Positions 26,191 to 35,163 of a DNA stretch of 38,531 bases are shown here, one piece after another. Source of the stretch: Terriglobia bacterium (GTDB taxonomy: Bacteria; Acidobacteriota; Terriglobia; Terriglobales; Acidobacteriaceae). The translations under genes and the position numbers were made by a program. Numbering within the stretch: the first letter of the stretch is position 1; every line of letters starts with the position of its first letter. Below the pieces are notes generated by a model that ran no database searches, was not told where the DNA came from, and saw nothing but the letters and a program-made list of their open reading frames with translations. The stretch is from assembly GCA_020073015.1 (NCBI GenBank), contig JAIQFZ010000045.1:1-38531 (forward strand). The letters are read 5' to 3'.

Positions 26191-29100
26191 ATGCATCGAA
26201 CAAAAAGTACCTCCACGTTGAGTGTACTCGTGGGTCTGTTGGCTCTCTGGGGTTTTCTGGCTGCGAGTCAAAGTGGATTCGCACAGTCGTCTAACGGACA
26301 GATCACGGGGCTGGTAACCGACTCAACCGGGGCAGCCATTGAGGGCGCAAGCATCTCCGCAACCAACAACGCAACGGGGGTGGCCTATAGCAGCACAACC
26401 AACGGGTCGGGCGTGTTCGTACTCTCGCAACTGGTTCCCGGTCCTTACAAGGTCACCCTGAGTAAAGAAGGGTTTGGCAGCGTCGAGCGCCCGGAACTGA
26501 TTGTGCGCACTGGAGACCATCTTTCGGTGGACTTCAGTCTGAAGCCGGCCACGACGAAAGAAGTCGTGACCGTCACCGAATCAGCACCGTTGCTACAGTC
26601 GGACCAGTCCAGTTCTTCCACAGTTCTCGATAACAAAATGATCACGGAGTTGCCGCAACTGAACCGCAACTCGCTCGATCTCACGGGAGTGATTCCGCAA
26701 GTCCAGGGCAAGGGGCCGCTCAGCGATCAGATTTCCACCTTGGGGAATGCAACTTACCTCATCGCCAACAATGGCAACTCCTATGCCGTCGCGGGCGGAC
26801 AGGTGAATGGCACCAGCATATCGGTGGACGGGAATCAGTTGCAGGATTCCGAATTTAACGCGGTGAATCGCGCGATTCCGACGCCAGATAGTATTGGAGA
26901 GTTTCGTGTCGAGAGCGGTGTTCTGACCGCGGATCGCGGCCGGTATTCCGGCGGCGTCATCACGATGAGCACCAAGAGCGGCACCAACCAATATCATGGC
27001 CGGCTCTTTGAATATTTTCGTAACCAGATTCTGAACAGCAACGGCTGGCAGAACAATTCGCTGGGCGAGGAGCGACAGGCATTCCATCAAAACAATTACG
27101 GCTTGTCCGTCAGTGGACCCGTTTCCATTCCGCATGTTTACAGCGGCGCGAACCGCACTTTTTTCTTTTTCGGTTGGGAGGGGGAACGCTACAACACAGG
27201 ACAGACGGTCGTTTCGACTGTACCGACTTTGCTGCAGCGCGACGGTGATTTTTCGCAGACCATCTTAGACTTCCCCAATGGCTTCACGGGAACTCCGGAT
27301 TACGCGGCGATTTTCGACCCGTACCATATTTCTGGCGGAGTGCGGCCCCAGTACGCCGGGGTCCCGGGGGCACCAGTGGGCGCCAACGGCTTCGTCGGAG
27401 GCAAGATATGCTCGCAGGCCGACATCTCTGGCGGGACGTGCCCCGCGGGCAATGAAAACCTCTCGTTGCAGAGCACGCTCTTCGCCAACTACATGGCCCT
27501 GTGGCCATTGCCGAATCACGCGCCGGGCCCCAATGGCTACAGCAATGACCGCCTGGATTCGATTGCGGTGACGCGTCCCACGGATCGATTCTTCCTGCGA
27601 TTGGATGAAAATCTTTCGAACAGCCAGCGGCTCAACCTCAGCATCAGTCGCACCCACATGACCAACAACATTCCGGCGCCATGGCAGCACGCTGCGCGGT
27701 CCTTCAGCTACGATCACGATGTAACCGGAAGCTTACAGTACAACTGGGTGCTGTCTTCGACGTCCATCCTGGACGCGCATCTCGGATTTGGAGTAGCGAA
27801 GCTCTACAGTGACGGTGTTTCGGGAGACGGTTCGGATCCTGATCCCAACATTGACACCACGACGTGGGGCTTCGATCCTTTGATCGTCAACAATCCCTCC
27901 CGTACCACGAACCAGATCCCTCCGGTATTGAACATGAACGGATTTTCCAACGTGGGTGGATCGCAATTCGACACTTTCATCAACCAGACGGAAAACGCGA
28001 CCGTAGGGTATACGAAAGTGATGGGCCGCCATACCATCAAGGTTGGTTACGAACAGTACTATTACCGCTTCAACGAGAACGGCGGAGATCACACCGGCGT
28101 GGCCTGGATCAATAACGGCGGCGGTTCGGTGCAAGACTGGCAAAACCCCGGGGACTCGACCACCGGCTTTTCACTGGCCGAACTCATGATGGGCTCCTCG
28201 CACGTGTTCCAGTGGGGCAACTGGAACATTTCACCCTACGGCTTCAACGAAGCCGCCTATGCCATGGACGACTGGAAGGTCAACCGGAAGTTGACGGTCC
28301 AGATTGGACTGCGCTGGGATCACGATGGCGCTCGCTCACCCAAGAGTTTCGCCCCGGGTCAAGCCTCCCCCATTATGTATGACATGACGGCCAAGAATGT
28401 GTTGACCGCCAACTCCAATTGGAACTGGGGTCAGGTGACCTCCGCAGTTCCAGAATTGTCGGCTCTGCCTCAGCCGGAATGGTTAACGCAGGGCGCAACA
28501 GGGCGCGTCGTGCTGCTCCATACTCCCGAGTATCCGCAGAAAAATCTCTACACCACAGCTTGGAAGAATTTCCAACCCCGGCTCGGGATTGCCTATGCCA
28601 TTAACGATAGGACGATAGTGCACGCCAGCGCTGGCATCATTGATCAGGGTCTGAATGGCCTTTCCACGGACTGGTTTAGTTTCTACTACAACACGATTAC
28701 CATGGGACAAATTTCCAGCCTGGACGGCCAGAACTGGATCAGTGAACTTGGCCCCGATCATGGTTTGGGGACGTTCCCCGCGCAACCCGGGGGAACCAAC
28801 CTCGGATACTATCCGGCCATCAGCACGAATCAGGATTATGGTTTCCAGACCTTCGGACAGGCAGGCAATCCAGACCAGGGCGGTGCGTCGACCATTAACC
28901 ACTTCCAGACTCCGGAAGACTATACCTGGGACGTCAGCGTGCAACGGCAGCTCGGGAAGAGTTGGGTAGCCACGGCGGACTACACGGGTATCCGCGGCAT
29001 CCATCTGCTCATGCCGGTCTGGGGGTGGAGCACCAATAACGTTCCAGTGGAAGATTACTCGCTGGGACAGCACCTTTTTGATCAGGTGCCCAACCCGTTC

Positions 29101-30018
29101 TACGGACAATCGCAGACTTTTAATAGCCAGCCTACCGTGCAGCTCTCGCAGTTGCTGGGACTTTCACCACAATACTCGAGCATTACGCCGGGACAGGCCA
29201 CCTGGGGCAGATCGTTTGCCAACTTCCTGAACCTGCAGATCCAGAGCCGCGGCTACCACGGATTGACGCTGCTGGCTTCGTATAGCATTCGGAAGACGTT
29301 GACCAATACATGGGGCAAGGACATCCAGCATACCGGTCCGTTCTTCGGTGGGTCACTGCAGAACCCGCACAACCTGATGGAGGCGTATGGCGTGGCCGGC
29401 TACGAAATGCCGCAAACGCTGTTATTGAATTACTCGTACGAGCTTCCGTTTGGGCGTGGACGCCAGTTTATGAGCCATGGCGAGAGCTTTGGCTACAAGG
29501 TTCTCAACGAAGTTGTGGGAGGGTGGAACCTAGCTGGGGTGAGCACCTGGAATCCCAAAGGAACCCCAGTGATCGTACCCGGTGTACCGGGAGGTCAGAC
29601 GGTTCCGGGAGCGGCTCTTCGCGAGTCTCTCGCGCCCGGCGTGAAGGTCGTTCAGTCCACGAACTACTCCAGTGCTCTGGTGGACGCGAGCGGAAACTTT
29701 ATCAACCAGAATCCTAATCTCGTTCTGAACGGAAGTGCCTTCGTAAGGACACCGGATTTTACCATTGGTAATGCCCCGTTTGTTTTTCCCAACGTGCGGA
29801 ATCCAGGGAGTTTTTTCACGGATGCCACGCTGTTGAAGAAGTTCCCAATCTCCGCGGAGGGATCGCGATACTTCGAGATTCGTCTGGAGGCGCAGGACAT
29901 CTTCAACCACGCCAATTTCAATCAGATTGATAACAATATGAATAGTGCCACCTTCGGCGGCATCCTGGGCAAATCAGGCCAGCGGATCATGCAGATAGGT
30001 GCGCGCTTCTTCTTCTGA
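26191..30018 (+). CDS. TonB-dependent receptor, Oar-like, with carboxypeptidase-regulatory-like N-terminus
   Basis: This 1275-residue outer-membrane receptor starts at ATG 26191 behind GGGAGGA (26177-26183). Its signal peptide ends near QSGFAQ, followed by a carboxypeptidase-regulatory-like domain (NGQITGLVTDSTGAAIEGAS), the plug (SISVDGNQLQD, PTPDSIGEFRVESGVLTADR, RYSGGVITMSTKSGTNQYHG) and a long barrel ending RIMQIGARFFF. It is a paralogue of the first receptor in the window, with the same architecture but clearly divergent barrel sequence. The gene is followed by a 12-bp-stem hairpin, then an alpha-galactosidase-like glycosidase and an SDR, so its cargo is probably an oligosaccharide carrying alpha-galactosyl or similar units (inference from context). 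Confidence 0.93.
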   Translation: MHRTKSTSTLSVLVGLLALWGFLAASQSGFAQSSNGQITGLVTDSTGAAIEGASISATNNATGVAYSSTTNGSGVFVLSQLVPGPYKVTLSKEGFGSVERPELIVRTGDHLSVDFSLKPATTKEVVTVTESAPLLQSDQSSSSTVLDNKMITELPQLNRNSLDLTGVIPQVQGKGPLSDQISTLGNATYLIANNGNSYAVAGGQVNGTSISVDGNQLQDSEFNAVNRAIPTPDSIGEFRVESGVLTADRGRYSGGVITMSTKSGTNQYHGRLFEYFRNQILNSNGWQNNSLGEERQAFHQNNYGLSVSGPVSIPHVYSGANRTFFFFGWEGERYNTGQTVVSTVPTLLQRDGDFSQTILDFPNGFTGTPDYAAIFDPYHISGGVRPQYAGVPGAPVGANGFVGGKICSQADISGGTCPAGNENLSLQSTLFANYMALWPLPNHAPGPNGYSNDRLDSIAVTRPTDRFFLRLDENLSNSQRLNLSISRTHMTNNIPAPWQHAARSFSYDHDVTGSLQYNWVLSSTSILDAHLGFGVAKLYSDGVSGDGSDPDPNIDTTTWGFDPLIVNNPSRTTNQIPPVLNMNGFSNVGGSQFDTFINQTENATVGYTKVMGRHTIKVGYEQYYYRFNENGGDHTGVAWINNGGGSVQDWQNPGDSTTGFSLAELMMGSSHVFQWGNWNISPYGFNEAAYAMDDWKVNRKLTVQIGLRWDHDGARSPKSFAPGQASPIMYDMTAKNVLTANSNWNWGQVTSAVPELSALPQPEWLTQGATGRVVLLHTPEYPQKNLYTTAWKNFQPRLGIAYAINDRTIVHASAGIIDQGLNGLSTDWFSFYYNTITMGQISSLDGQNWISELGPDHGLGTFPAQPGGTNLGYYPAISTNQDYGFQTFGQAGNPDQGGASTINHFQTPEDYTWDVSVQRQLGKSWVATADYTGIRGIHLLMPVWGWSTNNVPVEDYSLGQHLFDQVPNPFYGQSQTFNSQPTVQLSQLLGLSPQYSSITPGQATWGRSFANFLNLQIQSRGYHGLTLLASYSIRKTLTNTWGKDIQHTGPFFGGSLQNPHNLMEAYGVAGYEMPQTLLLNYSYELPFGRGRQFMSHGESFGYKVLNEVVGGWNLAGVSTWNPKGTPVIVPGVPGGQTVPGAALRESLAPGVKVVQSTNYSSALVDASGNFINQNPNLVLNGSAFVRTPDFTIGNAPFVFPNVRNPGSFFTDATLLKKFPISAEGSRYFEIRLEAQDIFNHANFNQIDNNMNSATFGGILGKSGQRIMQIGARFFF

Positions 30019-30037
30019 GTTAAGTGCAAATAAGATA

Positions 30038-30075
30038 GTGCGGAGTCAGGTACGCGATGTGGACTGGCTCCGCAC
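30038..30075 (+). terminator. strong intergenic hairpin, possible attenuator or partial terminator
   Basis: GTGCGGAGTCAG (30038-30049) pairs with CTGGCTCCGCAC (30064-30075): a 12-bp stem with a single G-U wobble and a 14-nt loop, between the receptor and the glycosidase gene. A C-rich run, not a U-tract, follows, so it is not a standard intrinsic terminator. It may lower glycosidase expression relative to the receptor or protect the receptor mRNA's 3' end. Confidence 0.45.
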
Positions 30076-30096
30076 CTCCCCCGGAGCCCTCTTTTC

Positions 30097-32274
30097 ATGG
30101 CGCGTGTAACTCGTGTCGGTTGGATCGGTCTGCTGTGCCTTTCGTGGAGCGCAGCAGGGCTCGGCCAGACGAGCGCTCGGCTCCAGACATCGGACACGGA
30201 ACTTGCTCTGGAAGCAGGCCCCGCGGCTCCGCGATTGACTTCGCTTGGAGTTCCCGGGCAGCCGAAATGGGAGAACCACGCTTCCGAAGTCTTGATTCCA
30301 TCCGCTGACGTTTCGAACAAACCAACGCTTCTGCATTGGAGCTTCAACGGCGAAGCCAGCCGGATCGGTGAACAGCGGGTCGCCTTCGTCTACGATTGCG
30401 CCTCACCCCATCTCCGCCTGACTTGGGAATGGCGCACTCGCCAGGCGTACGGCCCGATTGAGCATCAGATTCGGATCGAGAACCTCGATACTCAGGAAAT
30501 CTGGATTCCGATGCAGGATAGCCTCGCCTTCAATTGGCAAGTCGATCCGCAGGCGCCACTGGAACATGTTTTCGTGGAGAAGGGTGCGAACACACCGTCG
30601 CCCGTAGGCACTCATCAGGTTGCGCTGTCTGAGGGTTACCGCTGGACGGGCACGTCGAGCACTTATGGAGATCTGAGCGACAACGAGCCCCGCGAAATCA
30701 TTCCGTGGTCTCTCGTCCAGAGAAAAGATGCGGCGGAAACCGGATGGTATGCCGGTATCGAGTTCAGCGGGCGCACCCGAATCTCTATGGCACGAGAAAA
30801 GCATTCGCTGCAGGTGGCAATCGGACTAAACCCCGCTCCCAGCCCATTTCGGACACGCCTCGCCCCCGGAGAGGTTTTTGAGACGCCGGTAGTGTTTCTG
30901 GGCGGTTTCCGCGGCGGTCCGGATGGAGCAGGCAATGCCCTGCGGCGCTGGGTGCGCGCCGTTCTCGGCAATCTTGAGACCTGGAACAACCCGAACTATC
31001 CGCTGGTGGTCAACAACAGTTGGGGTGGTGGCATGGACGTCAACGAAGAAATCGCGCTCCGTATGATTCGCGACTCCGCGGAACTGGGAGTGGACATGTT
31101 CCACGTTGACGCTGGCTGGTTTCGCGGTGTGGGTGACTGGTATCCTAACCCGCAGAAATTTCCCCACGGTCTTGCCGTCATTGCCGACGATGCCCACCAG
31201 CACGGATTGAAATTCGGTCTTTGGGTGGACTGGACGCAAGCAGGCTTATCAACCGAGCCTGGGGCCCTGAATGCGGGCGATCCCAAAGTTCGCGATTGGA
31301 TGGTGACCGACCTGCCCGCGGACTGGAAGCCGGAGCCTTTCAAAGGGCAGACCATCGACTTGGGCGTACCCGAGGCGAAGCAGTGGGCTCAGCACGAAGT
31401 CGAGCGCATCGTCACCGATTACCATCTCGACATGTTGGAGCACGACGGCTACCTGGTGGCGCACGGATGCGATCGCACCGATCATCCTCATGCCGCCCCC
31501 GATCCGCTCAACAAGTGCATCTACAAGTCGTGGGGAGCCTACTGGGTGGATAGTTCGAATTCTACGGACGTCAGCTACCACGCGGTTCGTGCCTACTACG
31601 ATATCTATTCCAAGATGCGCCAGGATCATCCCGGCCTCCTGTTTGAAGTGTGCAACGACGGGGGGCGGATGGTCGACTTCGGCAGCGCTTCTCACGCTGA
31701 CTACTTTTCCATCACGGACACGTATGACCCACTGTCGAACCGGCGGGCGTTTTACGACACCAGTCATGTTCTGCCTGCCGCGATGCTGGAAAGCTATGTC
31801 GAAAAGTGGCCAACGCAGCGCATCGAAAACTTCCGCTACATGCTGCGCAGCGGAATGATGGGATGGCTGACCATCATGACCGACACGAATGCGTGGTCGC
31901 CCGAACAACACGCCGAAGCCAAGAAAGAAATCGATCTCTACAAGAAAGAACTTCGCTCCTTGATTCGCGATGCCAGCCTGTTTCACGTTTCACCCCGGCC
32001 CGACGGCGTTCACTGGGACGGGATCCAGTATTGGGATTCAGATCGCCAACGGGGTGTAGTCTATGCTTTTCGGGGCACGATCGAAGGAGAGAAGACGCAT
32101 TCGTATGCACTGGAAGGACTTCAGCCGTCGGGCCGCTACCTGCTCAAGTTCTACGATCACAGCGCTTCCGACCGCACCGTCTCTGGTCAGGAACTCATGA
32201 CCCGGGGCCTGAAGGTGACGCTTCCTTTGCCGAACAGTTCTGAACTGATTTTCATCGAGAGCGCAGAACGCTAA
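30097..32274 (+). CDS. GH36-like alpha-galactosidase (melibiase), secreted
   Basis: This 725-residue protein has an export signal (VGWIGLLCLSWSAAGLGQ). An N-terminal beta-sandwich (to about residue 290) precedes a TIM barrel (about 300-600) and a short C-terminal beta domain. Barrel landmarks are YPLVVNNSWGGGMDVNEEIA, FHVDAGWF, GLKFGLWVD, the strand LDMLEHDGYLV with D450 as the likely nucleophile, and LLFEVCNDGGRMVDFG with D527 as the likely acid/base, matching the E-x-C-x-x-G-G-R-x-D pattern of GH36. The family hydrolyses alpha-galactosides and some alpha-N-acetylgalactosaminides. GGAG at 30083-30086 precedes the ATG. The SDR gene starts 34 bp later. Substrate class is inferred from fold; the usual KWD nucleophile motif reads EHD here, so specificity may differ. 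Confidence 0.85.
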   Translation: MARVTRVGWIGLLCLSWSAAGLGQTSARLQTSDTELALEAGPAAPRLTSLGVPGQPKWENHASEVLIPSADVSNKPTLLHWSFNGEASRIGEQRVAFVYDCASPHLRLTWEWRTRQAYGPIEHQIRIENLDTQEIWIPMQDSLAFNWQVDPQAPLEHVFVEKGANTPSPVGTHQVALSEGYRWTGTSSTYGDLSDNEPREIIPWSLVQRKDAAETGWYAGIEFSGRTRISMAREKHSLQVAIGLNPAPSPFRTRLAPGEVFETPVVFLGGFRGGPDGAGNALRRWVRAVLGNLETWNNPNYPLVVNNSWGGGMDVNEEIALRMIRDSAELGVDMFHVDAGWFRGVGDWYPNPQKFPHGLAVIADDAHQHGLKFGLWVDWTQAGLSTEPGALNAGDPKVRDWMVTDLPADWKPEPFKGQTIDLGVPEAKQWAQHEVERIVTDYHLDMLEHDGYLVAHGCDRTDHPHAAPDPLNKCIYKSWGAYWVDSSNSTDVSYHAVRAYYDIYSKMRQDHPGLLFEVCNDGGRMVDFGSASHADYFSITDTYDPLSNRRAFYDTSHVLPAAMLESYVEKWPTQRIENFRYMLRSGMMGWLTIMTDTNAWSPEQHAEAKKEIDLYKKELRSLIRDASLFHVSPRPDGVHWDGIQYWDSDRQRGVVYAFRGTIEGEKTHSYALEGLQPSGRYLLKFYDHSASDRTVSGQELMTRGLKVTLPLPNSSELIFIESAER

Positions 32275-32308
32275 AAGACGCTTGGATTGCCGCATAAGAG
32301 TTGAAAGT

Positions 32309-33112
32309 ATGTCGACCATGAACGGACCGAAGTCCCCGAACCGACTGGCTGGCCGCATCGCCTTGATCAGCGGCGGCGCCCAGGGCATAGGGCGCGCGAT
32401 TGCAACCCTCTTCCAACACGAGGGCGCGTGCGTATTCATCCTGGACTGCGACGCGCGGAGTGGGAACGAAACCGCCGCCGATCTCAGTGGACAAAATCCA
32501 TATCTGCCGGTGAAGTACCTTCCGGCCGATCTGCGGGAACCTCGTGAAATCCGGACCGCAGTGGACACCCTGCGGAAATTCCATGGCCGCGTGGACGTCC
32601 TGGTCAATAACGCTGGAGTCGAACTTGAGAAACCCCTGGAAAAGCTCACCATTGAAGACTGGGATCGGGTGTTGGATGTGAATCTGCGCGGCGCTTTCCT
32701 GCTGACGCAGGCAGTGGTTCCACTGTTTGCGGAGTCCGGCGGCGCGATTGTGAACATCAGTTCCATCCACGCTAGCCATGCGTTCCGCGATTCCATCCCC
32801 TACGCATGCTCCAAAGCTGGCATGGTCGCCCTGACGCGCAATCTGGCCTTGGAGTTGTCGAGCCGGCGCATTCGTGTCAACTGCATTTGCCCCGGGTACA
32901 TTGACACGCGCCTCTGGGAAGAGTATCTGCGCAACTCTGCTAACCCGAAGGCGCTGGCCGAGCAGACGACTGCGCTCCATCCCCTGGGGCGCCGGGGAAT
33001 CCCTGCCGATGTCAGCGAGGCCGTCTTGTTCCTCGCGTCGGATAATTCCGCCTTCATTACTGGCACCGATCTGATTGTGGACGGCGGTCTTACCTTGCGG
33101 GCCCACCCTTAG
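32309..33112 (+). CDS. short-chain dehydrogenase/reductase (SDR)
   Basis: This 267-residue classical SDR has the cofactor motif GGAQGIGR (22-29), N-N-A-G at 100-103, the catalytic serine in NISSIHAS (S151/S152), and Y165-x-x-x-K169 (YACSKAG). The C-terminal FLASDNSAFITGTDLIVDGG is typical. I chose ATG 32309 (AAGAG at 32296-32300) over the in-frame TTG at 32282. The family oxidises secondary alcohols with NAD(P). In the fucose-type non-phosphorylative pathway an SDR oxidises 2-keto-3-deoxy-fuconate to the 2,4-diketo acid, which an FAH-family enzyme then cleaves; an FAH-family gene lies 2 kb downstream. Probably co-transcribed with the glycosidase gene 34 bp upstream. Confidence 0.92.
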   Translation: MSTMNGPKSPNRLAGRIALISGGAQGIGRAIATLFQHEGACVFILDCDARSGNETAADLSGQNPYLPVKYLPADLREPREIRTAVDTLRKFHGRVDVLVNNAGVELEKPLEKLTIEDWDRVLDVNLRGAFLLTQAVVPLFAESGGAIVNISSIHASHAFRDSIPYACSKAGMVALTRNLALELSSRRIRVNCICPGYIDTRLWEEYLRNSANPKALAEQTTALHPLGRRGIPADVSEAVLFLASDNSAFITGTDLIVDGGLTLRAHP

Positions 33113-33113
33113 A

Positions 33114-33125
33114 GCGGATATCCGC
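33114..33125. repeat. perfect 12-bp palindrome after the SDR stop
   Basis: GCGGATATCCGC begins 2 bp after the SDR stop codon. It could form a short hairpin at the transcript end or be a protein-binding site. A second hairpin, GATGCC-TTCGGC-GGCATC, lies at 33165-33182. Confidence 0.35.
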
Positions 33126-33136
33126 TAGTCGGATCA

Positions 33137-33195
33137 TTTAAACGATACGATCCTTTGTTTTAACGATGCCTTCGGCGGCATCTCTGTAATACAAT
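33137..33195 (+). promoter_or_regulatory. AraC-type direct-repeat operator and promoter of the PocR-AraC gene
   Basis: TTTAAACGAT (33137-33146) and TTTTAACGAT (33158-33167) are direct repeats spaced 21 bp start to start, two helical turns, as AraC-family proteins often require. They end where the -35 position of a promoter with -10 TACAAT (33190-33195) would be; that -35 sequence is poor, as in activator-dependent promoters. Autoregulation by the downstream gene product is the natural inference. Confidence 0.45.
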
Positions 33196-33219
33196 CCCTG
33201 CTCATCTAGGGGCCCCGAC

Positions 33220-35121
33220 GTGAAAAAAGAACATACCGTCCTGAGCGGAGCTCTGCGACGGGAATTCCAAAAGGATTTGGAACTCTTCAAGCACTTCCTT
33301 CTGCTGCTCAACAATACCAGCCCGATTCGCAATGTTGAACTCATGTGGCATGAAGAACGGGAAGAGCTTGATCCGCTCAAAGCAAAGTTCAAGAGCCGCG
33401 TAGGAACCGGGGATGCCCTCGTGCAGCTTCAGCCCGCCGGAGCCGCGGAGGCCAACCGTAATTCTCCCAGCACCCTGTTCTGCGATCTCGTCCACGGATT
33501 CGGCGCTCACGAAGAGGAAACTTGCGCTCGTTCTGACGTCCCCGCAAAGCAACGATGCCGCGCTACCGGTTGCACCCAAGTCTATGATTGTCACGTAGGG
33601 CTCACGGACATCGCGGTGCCGGTGATTTGCGACGGAAGGTATCTGGGCACGCTCTTTTCCGGGCAAGTGTCAACCGCTCCACCCACTCCGGAGGGATTCC
33701 GCTTTGTTCACGAGGCTCTGGCAGGGCAGCCTCACATCAACTTCAAGAGTCTGGAAGCTGCTTACTACCAGGTGCCGGTCGTGAATCAGGCACAAGTTGC
33801 CGAGATGGTGCGGATTTTGGAGCTTTTCGCCAGGTACATCTCGAATTCCTGGAAACGTCTACAACTCATCAGCGAATTTCAGAGAAACCAGGACCGGGAA
33901 TTGAGCCTGGATCGCAAGGAACTGGCTTCGATTCTGCTGTCGGGAGAAGTCGGGGATCTCCAGGAACTGAAGGCCCTTGCCAGTCGTGCCGGCCTGCAAC
34001 GGCTGCCGGAACGGGTGATGGTCTTGCAGATTGAACATCTGCACGCGGATTCCGGGCGACAAGGCGGCGGACCCGCCCTGACGCTGAATCGACTGTCCCA
34101 CATCGCGGAAGACTTCTGCCAGAGTTTGCCGAATTCACTGGCCATGGTGGTGCGGCCGGGAGAAATCTGCATCTTTACCAGCCAAGAAGTACGCAACCAC
34201 AGCCACCAGCGCCTCTCGCTGGAGGAAATGGCGGAGAGCATACTGGGCAAGGTGCGCTCGCAGACGAATGCAACGGTACGCATCGGCGTCAGCGAAGAGC
34301 ACCGTCAACCCGCCGAACTGCTAAAGGCCTATCAGGAAGCGTGCGCGGCGCTGGATACAGGGGGCACTCTGGTTTCATTCTTCAGCGATCCGAAATCGCA
34401 GAAGGCTCAGCCTTCCGAAGTCATGGCGCGATTGGTCAAAGCATTTCGACATAGCGCCAGCGTGTCGAGTGTCATGCGGGAATTTCTCGCTCTGGTGATG
34501 CCATCGGATCATTCCCCGGCTGAGATCCAGCAGTCGCGAGCCTTGCTGACCTGGGCCATCGAGCACTTGGCGTTGGAGACCGTGAGCAGCGGCGTGGATC
34601 CGATTCAAATTAAAGCGGCCAAGGAGAAGGCGACGACTAGCGTGCTGCATGCCCCCAGCCCCTTCGGGGCATGCGAGGCATTCCGGCGATTCGCTGACCT
34701 GGTGTCCCAGCAGATGGCCTCCGTGTTCAGCCAGCGCGAACACAAGATTGTGCTGGCCGTGAGCCAGTTGGTCGAGGAACGTGGCGCTGCCCAGATTACG
34801 ATTCAACAACTGGCGGACGCCGTTCATCTTTCTTGCGGCCATTTGAGCCGGGTGTTCCGCCGGACGACCGGTATGACCTTAGAACAGTTCTTAATCCGGC
34901 AACGCGTGGAATTGGCCAAGCGCGCCCTTCTGGATCCCCGGCTCAATGTCGCGGAAGTGGCCGAGCGTTGCGGCTTTTGCAATCCAGCTTACTTTGCCTC
35001 GGTCTTCAAGAGATATGTGAAGTGCACGCCTCGGGAATTTGCCAGCCAGCCGCACCGCTGGGAACCCCTGGCAACTGCTCCGCTCTGGCCCTGGTTATCC
35101 ACCAGCGCCACCCCCTCGTGA
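33220..35121 (+). CDS. AraC-family regulator with N-terminal PocR sensory domain
   Basis: This 633-residue protein starts with GTG behind AGGGG. Residues about 10-205 form a PocR-type ligand-binding domain with conserved cysteines (ETCARSDVPAKQRCRATGCT, VYDCHVGLTDIAVPVICDGR, YLGTLFSGQV). A middle region (about 230-480) resembles the GGDEF-derived/CdaR-like module found between sensor and HTH domains. Residues about 505-615 form a double helix-turn-helix of the AraC type (ITIQQLADAVHLSCGHLSRV, RALLDPRLNVAEVAERCGFC, NPAYFASVFKRY). PocR domains bind small metabolites, propanediol in the founding case. Downstream of a glycosidase-SDR operon and facing an FAH-family gene, it probably senses a sugar or degradation intermediate and activates these genes. 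Confidence 0.92.
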   Translation: MKKEHTVLSGALRREFQKDLELFKHFLLLLNNTSPIRNVELMWHEEREELDPLKAKFKSRVGTGDALVQLQPAGAAEANRNSPSTLFCDLVHGFGAHEEETCARSDVPAKQRCRATGCTQVYDCHVGLTDIAVPVICDGRYLGTLFSGQVSTAPPTPEGFRFVHEALAGQPHINFKSLEAAYYQVPVVNQAQVAEMVRILELFARYISNSWKRLQLISEFQRNQDRELSLDRKELASILLSGEVGDLQELKALASRAGLQRLPERVMVLQIEHLHADSGRQGGGPALTLNRLSHIAEDFCQSLPNSLAMVVRPGEICIFTSQEVRNHSHQRLSLEEMAESILGKVRSQTNATVRIGVSEEHRQPAELLKAYQEACAALDTGGTLVSFFSDPKSQKAQPSEVMARLVKAFRHSASVSSVMREFLALVMPSDHSPAEIQQSRALLTWAIEHLALETVSSGVDPIQIKAAKEKATTSVLHAPSPFGACEAFRRFADLVSQQMASVFSQREHKIVLAVSQLVEERGAAQITIQQLADAVHLSCGHLSRVFRRTTGMTLEQFLIRQRVELAKRALLDPRLNVAEVAERCGFCNPAYFASVFKRYVKCTPREFASQPHRWEPLATAPLWPWLSTSATPS

Positions 35122-35163
35122 GCGAGTGAATTAAGCCGAGCAACGTGGCGATGCTTAGGCGCT

